Source of the DNA: Phoronis australis
Taxonomy: Eukaryota > Phoronida > Phoronidae
Length of the DNA stretch: 60,000 nucleotides
Reading direction: 5' to 3'
NCBI GenBank assembly: GCA_002633005.1
Contig: NMRA01000012.1
Location: forward strand, 1,268,730-1,328,729
The notes under the pieces were generated by a model, which saw only the letters and a program-made list of their open reading frames with translations, was not told where the DNA came from and did not search any database. The position numbers and the translations under genes were made by a program. Shown in pieces: positions 25,334-38,448 of this stretch; within the stretch, counting starts at the first letter, position 1, and each line of letters starts with the position of its first letter.

Positions 25334-25728
25334 AGAACAACTTGCACTAGTGCAACTTACCCCACTTTTAAGTGGAGCGTCCAAACACACGCATCCGATA
25401 AACGGGCAAGACGGAAGTTGTCGCTCGGTGTGTGACAATGCACACATATTGCCAATATGGCGCGTAAGAGAAAACACGTCTGTATGTAACTACAGCTGAT
25501 AATTACTTCTGCCCTACTCCATTTTTGCGACCACACAGCGATTACAAAGTGGTGCAAGTTATGCTGGAACAAGTTACCCCACCTTGATAATGTGGAGTAT
25601 GTTGTCATAAGTGGGGTAAGTTGTGCTAGCTTAAAACAGCGTCCAGACAGCACTCAAACCTAGTGACAACCCATTGCAGCACTGGAGTAACTTATTGTAG
25701 GGTAAGTCTATGTGTGGATGGCACTTAA
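25205..25728. mobile_element. B-family MITE, second copy with amplified left end
   Basis: The body (TTTTAAGTGGAGCGTCC, then GGCAAGACGGAAGTTGTC, ending TGTGTGGATGGCACTTAA) is collinear with the 35.3-kb element. The left terminus (AAAGTCCTGCCCACACACAG) occurs three times because a 51-bp tandem triplication covers it. No coding capacity. Confidence 0.75.
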
Positions 25729-28700
25729 GTCTCAAGTTGAGCTGTAATGTTGATTAGGGATAGTTCCTCACAGCAGAAACTAGGCAGACAGGGGCAGGGA
25801 ATTAATTACATCATTCAGGCAGATAACTGGCTATTATCTACGACCTGTTTTGTAGTAATCCAAGGGATTTATTTGATAGACTTAACACATGGAACTGTCT
25901 TAGACAATGTGGGTTGTGAGTGTGTCCTGCCTTGTTGAAGATAAGCTGATAATGGCTAAACCTGGCTTGTTTTGGTGTGTATGAGTAAACTCGATAGAGA
26001 ATCTTGCTTACTGGTTGTGAGGTGTGTATTTTTGAAGGTGAAAAATGTGCCAAGACAACTGTCCTCTGGATAAAGCTTGGAATAATAGTTCTTTGAGAAT
26101 TTTATTTGATCAGCGGCATGTACCATAAAGGCAACACGCTCACGACGATATTTTCGTATGAAACAGAACGGACTGACTACTTCAGTGGTGGCCGTTTTGC
26201 TAATCTGTGCTAGAAAGGCCTGTAGCTTACTTGCAGAACGCGTCATTTTATTTACCATAGTCTTGCGTGATTTTGCTTTTCTCGCATGAAATTTGCTATG
26301 TGGAACGCACATCTGGTGAAGGTTTGGCTTATACATACATTCAACTTTTTCATTTTAACTAGTGCACTGCAAACTAATACCCTGTTGTATATATGTTTAG
26401 TAAATGGTGAGTTTTGTTTATGTTTAGCAATACCACATGTCTTCTGAAGAAATAATTCAACTCATGAAATGGGGCATGTTACCCCATCATAGTTTTGTGG
26501 AATTACGGTATGGCCAGGTGGATCTCATAGTTGGTGTTTGCTGCTTCTCAAACATTCTGCCGTGGCTCAGTGTTTTAGCTGACTATCAATTCAAATGATC
26601 GAAGGTTGGAAATGTTTGCTTGCTTTTATTATTTATCTTGTCTCATTTTGCTCTGTTCCAAATTGCAAAAAAATGTTGTTCTGTATAACTCATAACTGTA
26701 GGTATAAATGTACTTGGAAATTTTGATGTACAGTTTCCATTAAATTTTTACGATCTCATAAAAAAACTCTGCTGGTCTTGGAATTGTATAACCAGTTTAC
26801 CAGTGGTCCTGCTCAGCTATTCACTCTAGACTCTGTTGTGTTCATTTACCAATGCGATTAATTGATCACCTCTTTCGTATGTGGGTGTGCTTGCCATACT
26901 ACAAATGTTACTCAGCAAAGGAGTGGCTACTCAGATCTGTATGTTCCTGCTCACTGGTGCAAATCACTATGGCTCTGGCTAGGTTTTGTGGATTAAACTT
27001 GACCCATTTTTATATCCAGCAGTAACTATGTTCCCAGATGAGAATGGTCACCCCTGTCTGCTCCACATGACCACAGTAAAGGTAGTGAGTACTTCATGCC
27101 TTCTCACACTGGGGTGCAAGTCTGGTGGGAAAGTAGGTCAAAGTTCATTGGGTTGATGATGTTGGTGAAACTGGAAGTATGATTTAGCGTGTTTTGTGGT
27201 AATAGATACTCACAGGGAGTAATACCTATTACCTATCAAACTGGTTCTTAGAATGCGGGATCCCTGGCTTATTGCTTATTTTGCAATTTTTTGGAAGCAG
27301 TTCTTTTTTGAACTAATGCTTTTGATGTTATACCACATTCACTTGTTTTGCTGGATGCAGGATTATAAATCAAAATTTCTAGAAAAACCATTGTTATTTT
27401 CTCGTAACATTGAAGAGTTGCTTGGCTGCTTGTACTGGGGAAGGTGATTGGCTGCTTGTACTGGGGAAGGTGATTGGCTGATTACATTGCCCTCTGTCAG
27501 TGTTTTTGAGCAACAATACAATTTCGATTTTCTGACTAGTCAGGGTTTGTAGTTGTTGTCCAGGAACACCAACAAAATTTGACACAGTTTTCGCAGGAGT
27601 CTGTCTACTTACTCTCTCAAGTAGAAAGAGTCGGACGGCTCTGCAACGTCACAAGAAAATAGCAGTGAGTTTTCCAAGGCCAGAGTCTTGTCTCCAAATT
27701 CAGACTTAGACTTGAAACTTAACAAATCACACTGCATGATTTTAGTACACATTTGTAAATTTACTAGAAGTGTGCTGTGTAATTGATCAATTTTGAAGTT
27801 GAGTTAGGAGTACAGAGTTTAGATGCCTGGCCCAAAAGTTTCTATTTATTATTGCACACCCGCTCTTATTGATCATGAGGGTTTGATCTCGTTCTCGAAA
27901 CAGAAGGCATATTTAAAGCTGCATTTTGCCCTGTCTAGCTTGCTAAATGTTGGCCTTTTGGTTTCATGAAATCAGTAGCACAGCATTCCTTTCATAGCAC
28001 GTTAACTTTTTCATTCCCTCCAAGTGTAACCTTCGAAGTCTGTGTTTGAGTAACAACTCCTGCATAATGTTGTAACTATAGGCAAACTTCACTGGAGCAT
28101 ATGATTCTATGAAAATATGTATCAATGTGATTGGCTAGTGCAAAGGAAATAGAGACTAAATGCAGGTTGACACAGTTAAAACATGATAAAAATTTGGAGT
28201 ATTCGGCTTTCAATGCAGACGCAGTCTTGTTGTGACTGTTGGTTTTCACCTTGTCAAAAGGAGTCGGAAATTCACACAGTGTAATGTTCGTCACGTCATG
28301 TACGTAACAGAGGTTAGGATTGTACAAAGATTGATCTATTTCAAAAATTTTCGTAGCTTGCCAAATTCTTGTTTTGCTACATCATGAAATATTCATGTGG
28401 TGTCCTGGTTTTCTTTCTGGACTGTCCAAATTTCGGTAAACTAATTAGTACGAAAATAAACCTCTTCCACGGTCCTCGTTTTGTCATGAAATTTGATTTC
28501 TGATGCAGAAATACCTTGAAATGGTGAGGATACCTGCAGTTGTAGGTATTCTATGCCTTACTGTGTCACGGTTGAGCGATCAGAGCTTCAGGGTTCATTT
28601 GCAAACATGAAATTAGATTATGGCATGAGAATTTTTCTAACATGAGGCAGCCTACTACTATGAAATTTCTTATTAATTAATCTGATGTTATTTTTTAACC

Positions 28701-29636
28701 GAAAAGTTATGGGTTCTATTCCTGGTTCCCTTAAGGACAAGGAGCAATTGATTAGAGAATAGATGGACAAAAATTACACAACAGGTGGCAATCTATTTCA
28801 TGGTGCTCAAAGCTGACACCAGTGATCACTACAAAGTTAGCAGCAGAGTAATAGAATGATGTCTGTTTTAGCACCACTTACCAATTTAATATACCCGAAA
28901 AAGAGTGTAGTTTTTAATATAAAATTTCTGTCTGATTTTATTTCAGTCACTTTTTACCCAGATTTTTCCAAAGCTGTATGTTTTATACAGCTCTTTCCCA
29001 AGGATAGGTATTTACCTGCAATGGACTAGTATCCTGTTTTGAGGGGAGACGAAAGACTCAAAGAAACTGGATTTAATTGCCTGCTCAGTAAGTCTGATGG
29101 CTAGTGAAAAAGTAGGCAGGTTGTGATTTGTGCATCTTGATTTAATATTTGTGATTTTCTTCAATACCCATCTTTCAAACAAGTTACAACTTATTAAAGT
29201 TACTTTTCTGGTCGGATGACAATCGGCCAATTAAGGCCTGCATTTTCTGAGTGATGCGAAATAAAAACCATGAATGAAAGTCATGAACCTACTCTTCTCT
29301 TGTGTGGTTTCGTAGTTGTAAACAGAACATCAATCCTCAGTTAATTGGCTAGTTCAGTCCAGTTTCTGTTGTGAGTTTTGGGTTTTCTCGACAGCATGAA
29401 CAAACCCTTGTTTTTAACCAGCCTCCACTGCTTAGTCACTGCATGGTTTGTCCTGGAGGAGCTCCATGGAAAAAAATTCCTGACTATTCATTGGTAGTTT
29501 CTCAGTAAAACTTGCATTCATATTCATGTGATTGAAGAAATTTGTTGGACATATGTTTTGAAGCCTAAATGCCTCTTTGACCTTTGCATAAATGGTAGAA
29601 TTGAAAACTGTTTAACTTCTGTTAATGGATTTAGGT
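25729..29636. other. No gene recognised
   Basis: The longest frame is 126 codons on minus (25956-26336), Lys/Ser/Thr-rich, with no domain or splice support. GTGGCTCAGTGTTTTAGC near 26562 resembles a tRNA A-box but lacks a good B-box. Confidence 0.4.
27424..27480. repeat. 26-bp tandem duplication
   Basis: GGCTGCTTGTACTGGGGAAG (gtgatt) is repeated exactly, followed by a partial third GGCTG. Confidence 0.95.
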
Positions 29637-29830
29637 ACAGTAATTCTTCGTCTATTTAGCACGCAATATGGCCGACGAGTGAGAAAACTTTAGGCTGTTA
29701 CTAGCATGGTTTGCACTGTGTAGATATCATAAAATAACTTTTAGAAATTTTCCATTATGTAATGTTATCAACGTTTGGAAAATGGAAAAATGACATCAAG
29801 CGATATAAATGTAGTATAATCTTCTGCGTG
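29637..29830. mobile_element. A-family-related MITE, diverged
   Basis: TACAGTAATTCTTCGTCTAT then TTAGCACGCAATATGGCCGA resembles the family left end and the 47.2-kb stretch. The right end was not secured. Confidence 0.35.
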
Positions 29831-29999
29831 TAATGTTAGTGGTTTTGTTTAAGTCTTGGGGTATGACTGAAATCAAAGAAGCCACTGCAGATCCCCAAAT
29901 GCAACCTGGGGTTTTGTGCAAATCACAAACCGTGACCTAGAAGTAATCATGTGAGCGCTGTGTTCCGTAGCGCTGCGTCGTCGGTGATGTGGGCTATTA

Positions 30000-30233
30000 G
30001 GGTAAAGTTTCTTCAAATTTAAACAAAATGGCCACATGTCTCAATCTTCCATTTTTGAATGCTCACTGTGTTATTAAAACGCTCCAAATTTCATCCTGTG
30101 TATGTTGACGACGATTGTAAAATATAAACTGTACAAGTTATGAAGCACGTTTTCTTCTTGCGTATTTTTGTTTAAAATTTTGACAAAATAAAATATTCCT
30201 CCATATTGTATTCTAAATTGAATAACTTTACCA
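30000..30233. mobile_element. F-family palindromic MITE, complete
   Basis: The left end GGTAAAGTTTCTTCAAATTT and right end (read inverted) GGTAAAGTTATTCAATTTAG form terminal inverted repeats of about 30 bp over a 234-bp non-coding body. Fragments with the same ends occur near 4.9 and 12.0 kb. Confidence 0.65.
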
Positions 30234-32370
30234 TGGTGTAGTTCCCAATCGTCATGACTAACAACGGTGTACCCATTCTCGACACCTTTTTACCATATTT
30301 TGCACATCCATTTATGGTTTTAGTATTTCTTGAAAAGCTTACTCGATGTAATAAAGCATTTTCCTGGGCTTTCGAATGGTGTCTCCTAAGAAAAATGGAT
30401 CAAGAGACTAACTCACTTGGCTCACAAAAGTGTGTACCCATAATCGACACTCCACAACTGAATGTTTCCGAAAGCATGTCTCTACACGTTGTGATTATCT
30501 GATGAGTAGTAATTCAGTTAAATTAAATTAAATTTAGGTATTCTCAGTACTATCTAATGTACATTTCTGTTTCAAATTTCCTTTTTTCAAGAATGGAAAC
30601 TTGTCAGTCGTTTACTTCCTTTGCGACTTTAGCTCACTATTACTCGCGTTCAAAAAGCATGATTTTGTGCACGCGCGATTCAGTAAACAAAGTGGCACGC
30701 ATCTGAGACTTGAACGGAAGTCAGTTTAACTGGTAAGACCGTTAAACACTTGTTTGTTCAACGAAAATCGTAATGTGTCGATTGTGAGTAGTTTCGATTA
30801 TGAGTACGATGATGCTAAAAGCCATGTACTGCAAGCACAGGAACCAGAAAAAAAAACTGATGGAAACTCATCAAAAGACCATTTTGCGATGGGGTTGCGG
30901 ATTTTGTTAACTAGTTTGGTGCCCATTATTCTGTAGAGAAAGCTGATTCTCAATGATCTGTAACAAATTGTATCTCTACTTTTTGCAGGAAAAATTGTTC
31001 ATTGAAACTACATACTGAAATCCTGGAAAACGCATGGTTAACGAAAACACGATAGGAGTAGAAACCATGATTAAACATCACAAGTTTAATTTTTTGCAAA
31101 AGTGGGAAATCACATGACGTGGTTCCTGGTGTCAAGTGATTTTGAATTAGAAACTAAGTTATTAAATGGTATTGATATTGATCTGTTGGAAGGAGATAAT
31201 GTTTCCTGACTGTGTTGGGTAAAATGTTGGACAATCTCATGCGTAAGAGATTTGAAAATTTACCAAAACATACGTTTTGAGATCTGTTGCCATCTTGTTA
31301 AGCTTTTTGCTAGTACCCAATGTTGTTTTGAAATATGATGTTAGATTTTATCTTCATTTCCACTTTTCGACCTGAAAATTCAACAACTAACTGAATTATG
31401 TAACATACCGTAATTTGTACAATCAAAACTGCAACAATTGCCTAGAAAGTTAACAAGAGTCAAGATATTTAAACTTATATTTTTTGATAATCATGACCAT
31501 TGGGTTGTCAGTATGAGAGTCCAATGTTATATGACAAGCATGGGACTTGTTATCAACTGTTGAGCACATTGTCATGATATATACCTGTTTCACAAGATAA
31601 TCTCTCAACACTTTTGATTTTGAACAATAGATGGCATTGCTGTAGCTAAATCAGCTGTTCCTTAGGCTTGAGTAAATAGGGCAGTTAAGCAAATTGGTGT
31701 GAAGAGAAATTAAAACTATTGATTATGTATCAAAATTCAATATCTTAAAATGTATTTATATTTGTGAAATGTGCTGTTCATACTGCATTTACTTAAGTCG
31801 GAATGTAATACTTTTGAAAAAGGATGCGAGTATCATGTCGTGGAACACTGCTTCTTGGTGGTTTTGTTTTAGAAACATTTTAAACATTTTTTAAGTAGAA
31901 GGTACGGATCATCTTGTTGACAAAGTAATTATGCCGGTTGTTATAACTTTATGCTGCCCTGATTCATATAACATCAATTCAATTATTTTATTATGTTTAC
32001 TTATACTGTACGCATGAAATGAATTTTAAAAAATAATTTTGTGCTTGAGTAGTCAATGCAGGTGTACTGACTCCTGTTTGAAATAGACAAGAGTCTTTTC
32101 GATCAAAGACCTCTTGGCCAGTGCCCCATGCCTGTTAATTTATCTGTCTGGCAGTTTGAAGATGTTACTAGGGACGTGGTAATGAAGTGCTGTGCAGAGC
32201 TGAGTCTTGCCCCAGGCAGACTTGTTCAATATTTACGGAACAACACTGAGTGGTCATTTCATAAGTGCATATTTTTCACTTCAATGACATCCACAAAGCT
32301 ACATCAAATCTATCCACTGATAAAATAAAACTGTGAATGTTTACATCTTGGATTCTGACTTATCATGATT
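30234..32370. other. No gene recognised
   Basis: AT-rich; an 82-codon open frame at 30254-30502 has no recognisable domain. 'ATTGTCGAT/TCGACA' phrases recur near 30270, 30445 and 30775 but form no clear repeat. Confidence 0.35.
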
Positions 32371-32620
32371 TACGGTAAAATCTCATCAATTTCGGACAAA
32401 AATAATTAACAAATTTAATAATCTCTCTTTTCTTCATTTTTCAAAGGCTTCTCGTGTTGTTTATGTTTAAATTACTCTAATCATTGCCTGATGGTATCCA
32501 TGTAGAAAACTTTAAAAAAAGCACTTGTTTGGTGCTATTTATGTTTTGTGAAAAATGGAAGAAAAAGAAATTTCTCTTGTTTACAAAACTGTCCTCTAAA
32601 TTAGTTCTTGTTACCATTTT
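32371..32620. mobile_element. A-family MITE
   Basis: The left end TACGGTAAAATCTCATCAAT, then TTCGGACAAAAATAATTAAC, is strong. The right end (TGTCCTCTAAATTAG) is diverged. Confidence 0.6.
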
Positions 32621-32751
32621 CTAGACTAGGGTGTCTGATGCTGCAAAATACACTTCTATCTATGGGGCAACTGAGAAAGTGGGTACCCGATATAAAACTA
32701 GATCATGAAAAACAGTGTGAACAATTCCGCTTATCCCCTTCGAGATGAAGA

Positions 32752-32980
32752 CCGAGTTAGCAACGTACCCCAGATCCTCCTATGGAAAATGACATTCCTG
32801 GGTTAGCAGCATGCCCCAGACCCACCTATGGAAGATACCTATTCCTGGGTTAGCAGCATGCCCCAGATCCACCTATGGAAGATCCTATTCTTGGGTTATC
32901 AGCATGTTCTAAACCCTTCTATAGAGGATCCCATTCCTGGGTTACCTGCATGCTCCAAGCTTTCCTGTGGAAGAGCCTCC
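32752..32980. repeat. ~47-bp minisatellite
   Basis: About five diverged units around TTCCTGGGTTAGCAGCATGC, CCCAGATCCACCTATGGAAG; spacing 45-48 bp. A 66-codon open frame across it is a by-product. Confidence 0.85.
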
Positions 32981-33529
32981 CTGACCCGCTTTTTCCAAAA
33001 TAAGTATGTGATGAGTTTTGACCAGTGACTTACTATCTAGATTGCATTGTTACTGGACTGTGTTCAATAGCATGCCAAGTTGTTTGTCAATCATATGTTC
33101 ATAGGGAAGGAAGATCCCTAAGCAGAAAAGTTGTGACTAGATTTCTTCACTGAAGTGAAAGTGTGAAGGTGACTAGCACTTGATTCAATATTTCATCTTA
33201 CGTTGGCCTGGAGTGAGTGACTTACCACTGCCCGTTTTTTCTTCAAAAGTCTCTTTCCTTTATTTTCACAAGATAGTTTAAACCACAGAAGAGTTTCATC
33301 AATCGAGAGATGTAAAAACATTTTTCAGTAATGATAATTTGTAAAAAGTGAAGTTCATTGAGCTGTCGTGGCCATTTTGTCAGTGCACCGCTAAAAACTC
33401 AAGAATTGTTTTGAAAATTCTATGGTTTATTGTGGTTTTTGAAAAAACAGTTGATTAGTCTTGAAAGAGCATCATTTGGCATAAAGTTTAAATGGACATT
33501 ATTGGCGAGGAAAGTAATTGTCTGAGAAC

Positions 33530-33790
33530 AGCATCAGTGCGCAAAGTAACCTTTAACACCTGCAGTTGCACCAGTCTAACCTCTGGTTTCGGAGCTGAAT
33601 CCCACTTGTTAAATGACAGAGAATTTTAAGACTATTTAGCTTGTAGTCACCAGCCTTGACCTCCGTGAATGTCTAACAGACAATTAAGAAAATTGGCGAC
33701 TGGCGATAAAATCACAAAAGCACCAAAATTGGTTGATTTACAGCATTGTTCCAACGTTTATCCCATTCAACAATAATCCAGAAATGCATT
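33530..33790. repeat. H-family dispersed repeat, copy 2
   Basis: TAGTCACCAGCCTTGACCTC, GAAAATTGGCGACTGGCGAT and TTGGTTGATTTACAGCATTG parallel copy 1. Immediately upstream, TAGTCTTGAAAGAGCATCAT (33466 on) also recurs near 59.03 kb. Confidence 0.45.
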
Positions 33791-34837
33791 TTTGGTTGTA
33801 AAACGGATATTGCCCCTTTAAACTATGTAACTGGTTTTGCAGTCAATTTCCTACTATGAAGTTTTTTACTGAAAATAAAGGGAAAGCGTATTTTATTATG
33901 ACATGATGGCGATGAGTTATTGATAAGTGCTGTAAAATGTGCTAGTTTGAATGTTATTCAATATCCAGCAGGAATTGTAGGGTGTGCTGAACATTTGTCC
34001 ACTGATGCAGTTCACAAAATTCAATCGGAAAGGAGCTCCTTAGTGTGAGGCGTCAGCTCTGAAGTGCAGATCACAATATGTCTTTTGATCTCAAGCCTGG
34101 TTTAAAAATGACTCCACTATTAGTTCAAGCCGATATCACAAACTTCCAATTGGAGTAAATCAAGTTACTTGCTTTGAACCTCCCTGCTAAAGCAATCAAC
34201 AAGCTCCATTAGGACCATAGTCTTGTGTGCTATTAGGAACCCTAACTGGCTGTATTAAAAATCCAAAACAAAAGGTTGCACTGCATGGGGCTGTAAAGCA
34301 TGCACTATTAGAGTGGGAATGGTTGGGTATTGATCTGTCACTGTCCTGATTAGGTCTGTCAGTAATAAGTTAGCTTGTGTATAAGGCCAGCCCCCGTTAT
34401 CCTTACATTGGACAAGTGGTGGGAATTTTACTAAGGCAAGGAATCCGTTCTTACGTCTGAGAAGGACTTCTGAGCGCCTGCCATGTGCTAATCCCGGTTT
34501 AAGTTTGCCTGGAAATACGTTGCGAGTTATTAGTCTACTTAATTATATGAGCAAGACGCGAGTGAATTGGTACAATTTAAATGAAAAGGTTATGCTGAAA
34601 TCGCCTAGGGATTATCTGTAATAAAATTTACTCTAGTGTCCTTGTAAACTACTGTCTACCTTTTATTGATGAGATCTATACTCCTCTACTGTCGTTCTTT
34701 CATAATTCTTATTGACTTGCAAGTGTGAATAGCATGAAGGTGGCTGAAAAATCTTGATTCACAAGGAAAGGAAATAAATCCATTCTCGATTTGATTTAAA
34801 CTTCTTATTTAGCGTTGAAAAAGAATTTAGATCTTGC

Positions 34838-35074
34838 TACAAACTTATCAATTCAGGACAATATGGCTGACAAGAGAAATTTTATTTTTCATTTTTTTTA
34901 CTTTAGATAAATAGCTCCAAATAAATGCTTTATCGTTTTTCACTTTACACCATAGCCACTGTCAAACACTGTTCTGGATAATCAGGGTATTCACTGTAAC
35001 TCTAACAGAAGCGTTTGAAAAACAGTTTTGGTAATTCTTGTTATCTGAAATTGAAATTGCTGAAATTTTACTGT
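34838..35074. mobile_element. A-family MITE
   Basis: Starts TACAAACTTATCAATTCAGG, ACAATATGGCTGACAAGAGA; ends AATTGCTGAAATTTTACTGTA. About 237 bp, non-coding. Confidence 0.65.
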
Positions 35075-35297
35075 ATTCACAGCATATTCTCTCTTTTCCT
35101 GAGCTTCTTAGACGACTTGTTTCTTTAAATTTTAATTTAATGTAATTAAAGCATGCGCTTAATCATTCTTGTTTTCTCATCAAAGATGTATTTTCTTGGA
35201 GTTTGTTGGTATTGCTTCAATAGCATCAAAGTTTATGAAATAGTAAGTTACTTCTAAAATAATCTGTCGCTTTCACTTTTCATAAATTTTTAATCTA

Positions 35298-35467
35298 AGG
35301 TCCCGTCCACACACAGCTTGCCCTAGAACAACCTGCACCAGTGCAACTTACGCCACTTTCAAGTGGAACGTACACACACACACACACACACAGACACACA
35401 CACAGACACACACACAGACACACACACAGACAGACACACANNNNNNNNNNNNNNNNNNNNNNNNNNN

Positions 35468-35511
<44 letters not shown>

Positions 35512-35837
35512 GTATCCGATAACTAAGGTAAGGCGGAAGTTGTCGCTCTGTGCGTGACAATGAACACCTAATGCCAACACGTTAAGCAAAAGAAAACCTG
35601 TATGTAACCGCAGCTGATAATTACTTCCACCTTGCCGCAGGTTTGTAGCCAAGCAGCGGTTACAAGTGGTGCAAGTTACCCTAGGACAAGTTACACCACC
35701 TCGATAATGTAGAGTAAGTTGTCACAAGTGGGGTAGGTTGCACTAGTTTAAATATTGTCCACACAGCACTCAAACCTAGCGACATCTCGTTCCAGGAGTA
35801 ACTTGTTCTGGGGTAAGTCTGTGTGTGGACGGCACTT
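35298..35837. mobile_element. B-family MITE, complete copy with TA flanks
   Basis: The left end AGGTCCCGTCCACACACAG and right end CTGTGTGTGGACGGCACTT are inverted repeats, bounded on both sides by TA (35296-35297 and 35838-35839). Inside are GGGGTAAGTTGC-like subterminal motifs, a CA-repeat expansion and a 27-base N gap at 35441-35467. There is no transposase frame. TA duplication and short size suggest a non-autonomous element mobilised by a Tc1/mariner-like or similar enzyme (inference). It shares its body with the copies near 25.2 and 5.1 kb. Confidence 0.8.
35375..35510. repeat. CA/CAGA microsatellite with assembly gap
   Basis: (CA)n with CAGACACA interruptions on both sides of 27 N (35441-35467), inside the complete B-family MITE. 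The true length is unknown. Confidence 0.95.
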
Positions 35838-35873
35838 TAGCTGCAAACATGGCACTCAGTCATGTTGAAACTA

Positions 35874-36000
35874 GGGGAAAATCTCCCCAATTAAGACATA
35901 TTATGGCTTACAAATGAAATTTCTATTTTATTTTTTCATGTCTTTAGTAAAATTTAACAAAAAGTTACATCCATGCATAACAACAGTATCAAAGAAGACG
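35874..36000. mobile_element. A-family MITE fragment
   Basis: Shows GGAAAATCTCCCCAATTAAG then ACATATTATGGCTTACAAAT, the family's left end. A similar inverted stretch (GGCCAAATTAAGACATTTTT) lies near 36193 and may be the right end. Confidence 0.45.
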
Positions 36001-38112
36001 AAGAAGACCAAATTTCATTTTGAGAAAGTTCGGTTTTCTAAAATATATTTTTTGTTTTCTTCCAACTTGAGTCTCTTAGAAAAATCCTAGAAGTCCTATT
36101 TTGGATAACTCCTCACGCACTAGTGGAACATTTTAACAATTACAGCTTCATTCAATGCGATCAGCCAGTTTAAGATATGATGTTCTGAAGTTGGCCAAAT
36201 TAAGACATTTTTGAGGGTCCTAGTAACCTTAACTTATGTCCATAAGTAACAACATGGCTATCAAATGTACAGTACAGCCGAAAGTATCGAGACAAAATGC
36301 CCCAGAATTCCCGTCATGATGGTTCTGCGGAAGCTGAATTCATTGGCAGTGTATCCTTCCCTTACACCGAGAATGAATGGAAATAACAGGAAAGATAGTA
36401 AGATGGCTAAGCCATTCTGTAGTTTTAGTACCATAGTTTAGTGTTCATTACCTGTCAGTTTTGCTGTTAACAGAATTACCCTTCATGGCAGAGAAACGGT
36501 ATTTGTTCTGAATACCTTTGCCCTGTACTTCAGGCTGGCGAGGAATTAGCGGCAGACGTACACCTTTGAATTTACTGAAAATGTCTATGGGAATTCTGTA
36601 CAGGGGGATAAAAGCACCGTTTTGGAACTACTTGTTTAGGCATTTCACACTTTAGAGTTAGAACTGTAGATAAAGGTTGTTTCGCGACCACAAGTGTTTA
36701 TGACCAATGACATAAGTGTTTTAGACCGGTCTGAATTTAGGACGGTATTAACATTAAAATGCTCGAAAAGACCGGATTGGACTAGTTACTCCGATTCTGC
36801 AAGTGAAGTGCAAAATGTTTAGACCGCATTATTTTCTCGACTGTCCTCAGTTGCTCAATCCAACGGCCTGGGGTTTGCTTCTCCGAGTTTGGTTTAGTTG
36901 CATTTCTATACATTTCAGATGTAATCAAAACAAAAATTAAAGCTGGGAGGGTTCCTTAGAAACTCTGCATCAGAAAAGTTTGACCTACTTTGAAGTTAAG
37001 TAATGGTTCATATAACTGACGGGGTCTGAAACTGCGTATGCTCTCACAGAGTTTGCATAAGGTTTCTTGACAGCTTTGTCTGATATGGCCGTCGAGCAGG
37101 ATTATGACATGTCTTCTGTCAAATTGAGAGTTTGTGGCGAACAGGATGGTGGAGTTGGGTCGTTGTGTTCAAAATAATTATGCAAAGGTCCTGACAATTA
37201 TAAAGTACCTCGGACAAGAAAACCTTTCTAGTGTATAGTTTCCTGCATTGAGTTAAGACGACAGACTGTGTGAAAGGCAGCTGTTGACAACTGGCTTATA
37301 TTGCTCATTGGAAATATGTTCTAAACCTCAAACTAGTATGGACTGTAATGCGAAAGCAGCTTTAATACACGTTTTTGAAAATGTTCATAATTGTATGATC
37401 CATTACACACTTTGTCACACAGTGGTGTTACACTTCATTGTAAGTAATCAGTTATGAGGATTATTATTTCAAGTGCAGACTTGGTTATTCGGTGTGTGCT
37501 TAAACTTTAAGTACATTTACCGTTGGTATAATCCAGTGTTCTCCACCTCAGAAAATTCAAACTTAACAAAAATTCATGAACTTGTTCGAAAGTCTGTGTC
37601 TGTACTTTGGGGAGGCTTGTACGTTAAATCTTGAAATTCATGCATCGAACTGGCTCCATAGGTCCAACGTGCTCTAATTTGGTAAAGAAAAGTAAACCTT
37701 TCAAAAGTTCAAACTCCTTGCACAGGTTTTCAAAGTCCATTCAAGTAAGCCACACTTGTTAACATGGAATTCAAACTGGTTATTGTGACAAGTCAAAACT
37801 TGTTGTACCGAACACTGTAATCATGACATGGAAACGACTCCGTGTTGGCGAGGACCGAGCTTTCTGGTTGCCTTCTCATCTTAACCTGTAGTGGCCAATA
37901 CTTCTAAAACATGTGACAATTCTGTATTTTTTCTGTGCCAAAGTGATTCGAATTCTTTATCAGTTTCACCCCATTTGGTGGTCGTTCTCGTTTATCGGTT
38001 TGACATCATGTGCTTTTTTGTCTTGTGACTTACGCTCTTGCTGTGTGATAGAGTGTCACATCGTTCTTTGACACACTCTTGAAGATCTTGGCTGACAGCT
38101 TATGGTTGTATA
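36001..38112. other. No gene recognised
   Basis: Apart from the possible right end of an A-family fragment near 36.2 kb, it is unique-looking non-coding sequence. Confidence 0.4.
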
Positions 38113-38420
38113 TACAGTAAAATCTCACTAATTTAGGGCATATTAGGGCTAACATAAGTGAAATTTTATTTTTTCATTTTTTTATGAAATAGCTGTTGCA
38201 CCAATCAAAATGTTTCAACATTTTAGAATTCTGTACCACTCGCTACCACAAAAGGCAATAGTGTGATATATAACGTGCCCGTATTTTGGGAACCAGTTTG
38301 ATGACCGTTATTTAGTGGAGAAAACTGGCTCTCAAAATTCTGGCACGCTATATCAGACCATTACCACCACCAGACAATGTTTTGAGAAACTGGACAGCCA
38401 TAACGACATTGGAGGGATTT
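38113..38420. mobile_element. A-family MITE interrupted by a foldback
   Basis: Starts TACAGTAAAATCTCACTAAT, TTAGGGCATATTAGGGC; the interior ACCACTCGCTACCAC and later CAGACAATGTTTTGAGAAAC match the 57.6-kb copy on both sides of a foldback of about 92 bp (38264-38355). The foldback therefore inserted after the MITE did. The right end runs out near 38420. Confidence 0.6.
38264..38355. repeat. Small foldback nested in a MITE
   Basis: The left arm TGATATATAACGTGCC...TTTTGGGAACCAGTTT pairs with the right arm AAACTGGCTCTCAAAA...GGCACGCTATATCA around a short centre. About 92 bp with no coding potential; a compact palindromic MITE or foldback. Confidence 0.75.
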
Positions 38421-38448
38421 AGAAAATGAATAGATCAGTTTTTATTTG

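Noticed and set aside
25041-25499. Open frames of about 90-110 codons on both strands with 17-residue repeats.
   Set aside because: They follow directly from a 51-bp tandem triplication, which repeats every frame; no gene is needed to explain them.
25956-26336. 126-codon minus-strand frame, the longest in the window.
   Set aside because: No recognisable domain or promoter context; within chance expectation for 60 kb.
28676-28745. GGGTTCTATTCC as a tRNA B-box.
   Set aside because: No A-box at the right distance and no cloverleaf.
32828-33028. 66-codon frame with repeated LGYQH/WVSS-like phrases.
   Set aside because: By-product of the ~47-bp minisatellite; the unit length varies and does not keep a frame.
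35295-35652. Cys/Val- and Thr/His-rich open frames.
   Set aside because: Translations of a CA/TG microsatellite with an N gap.
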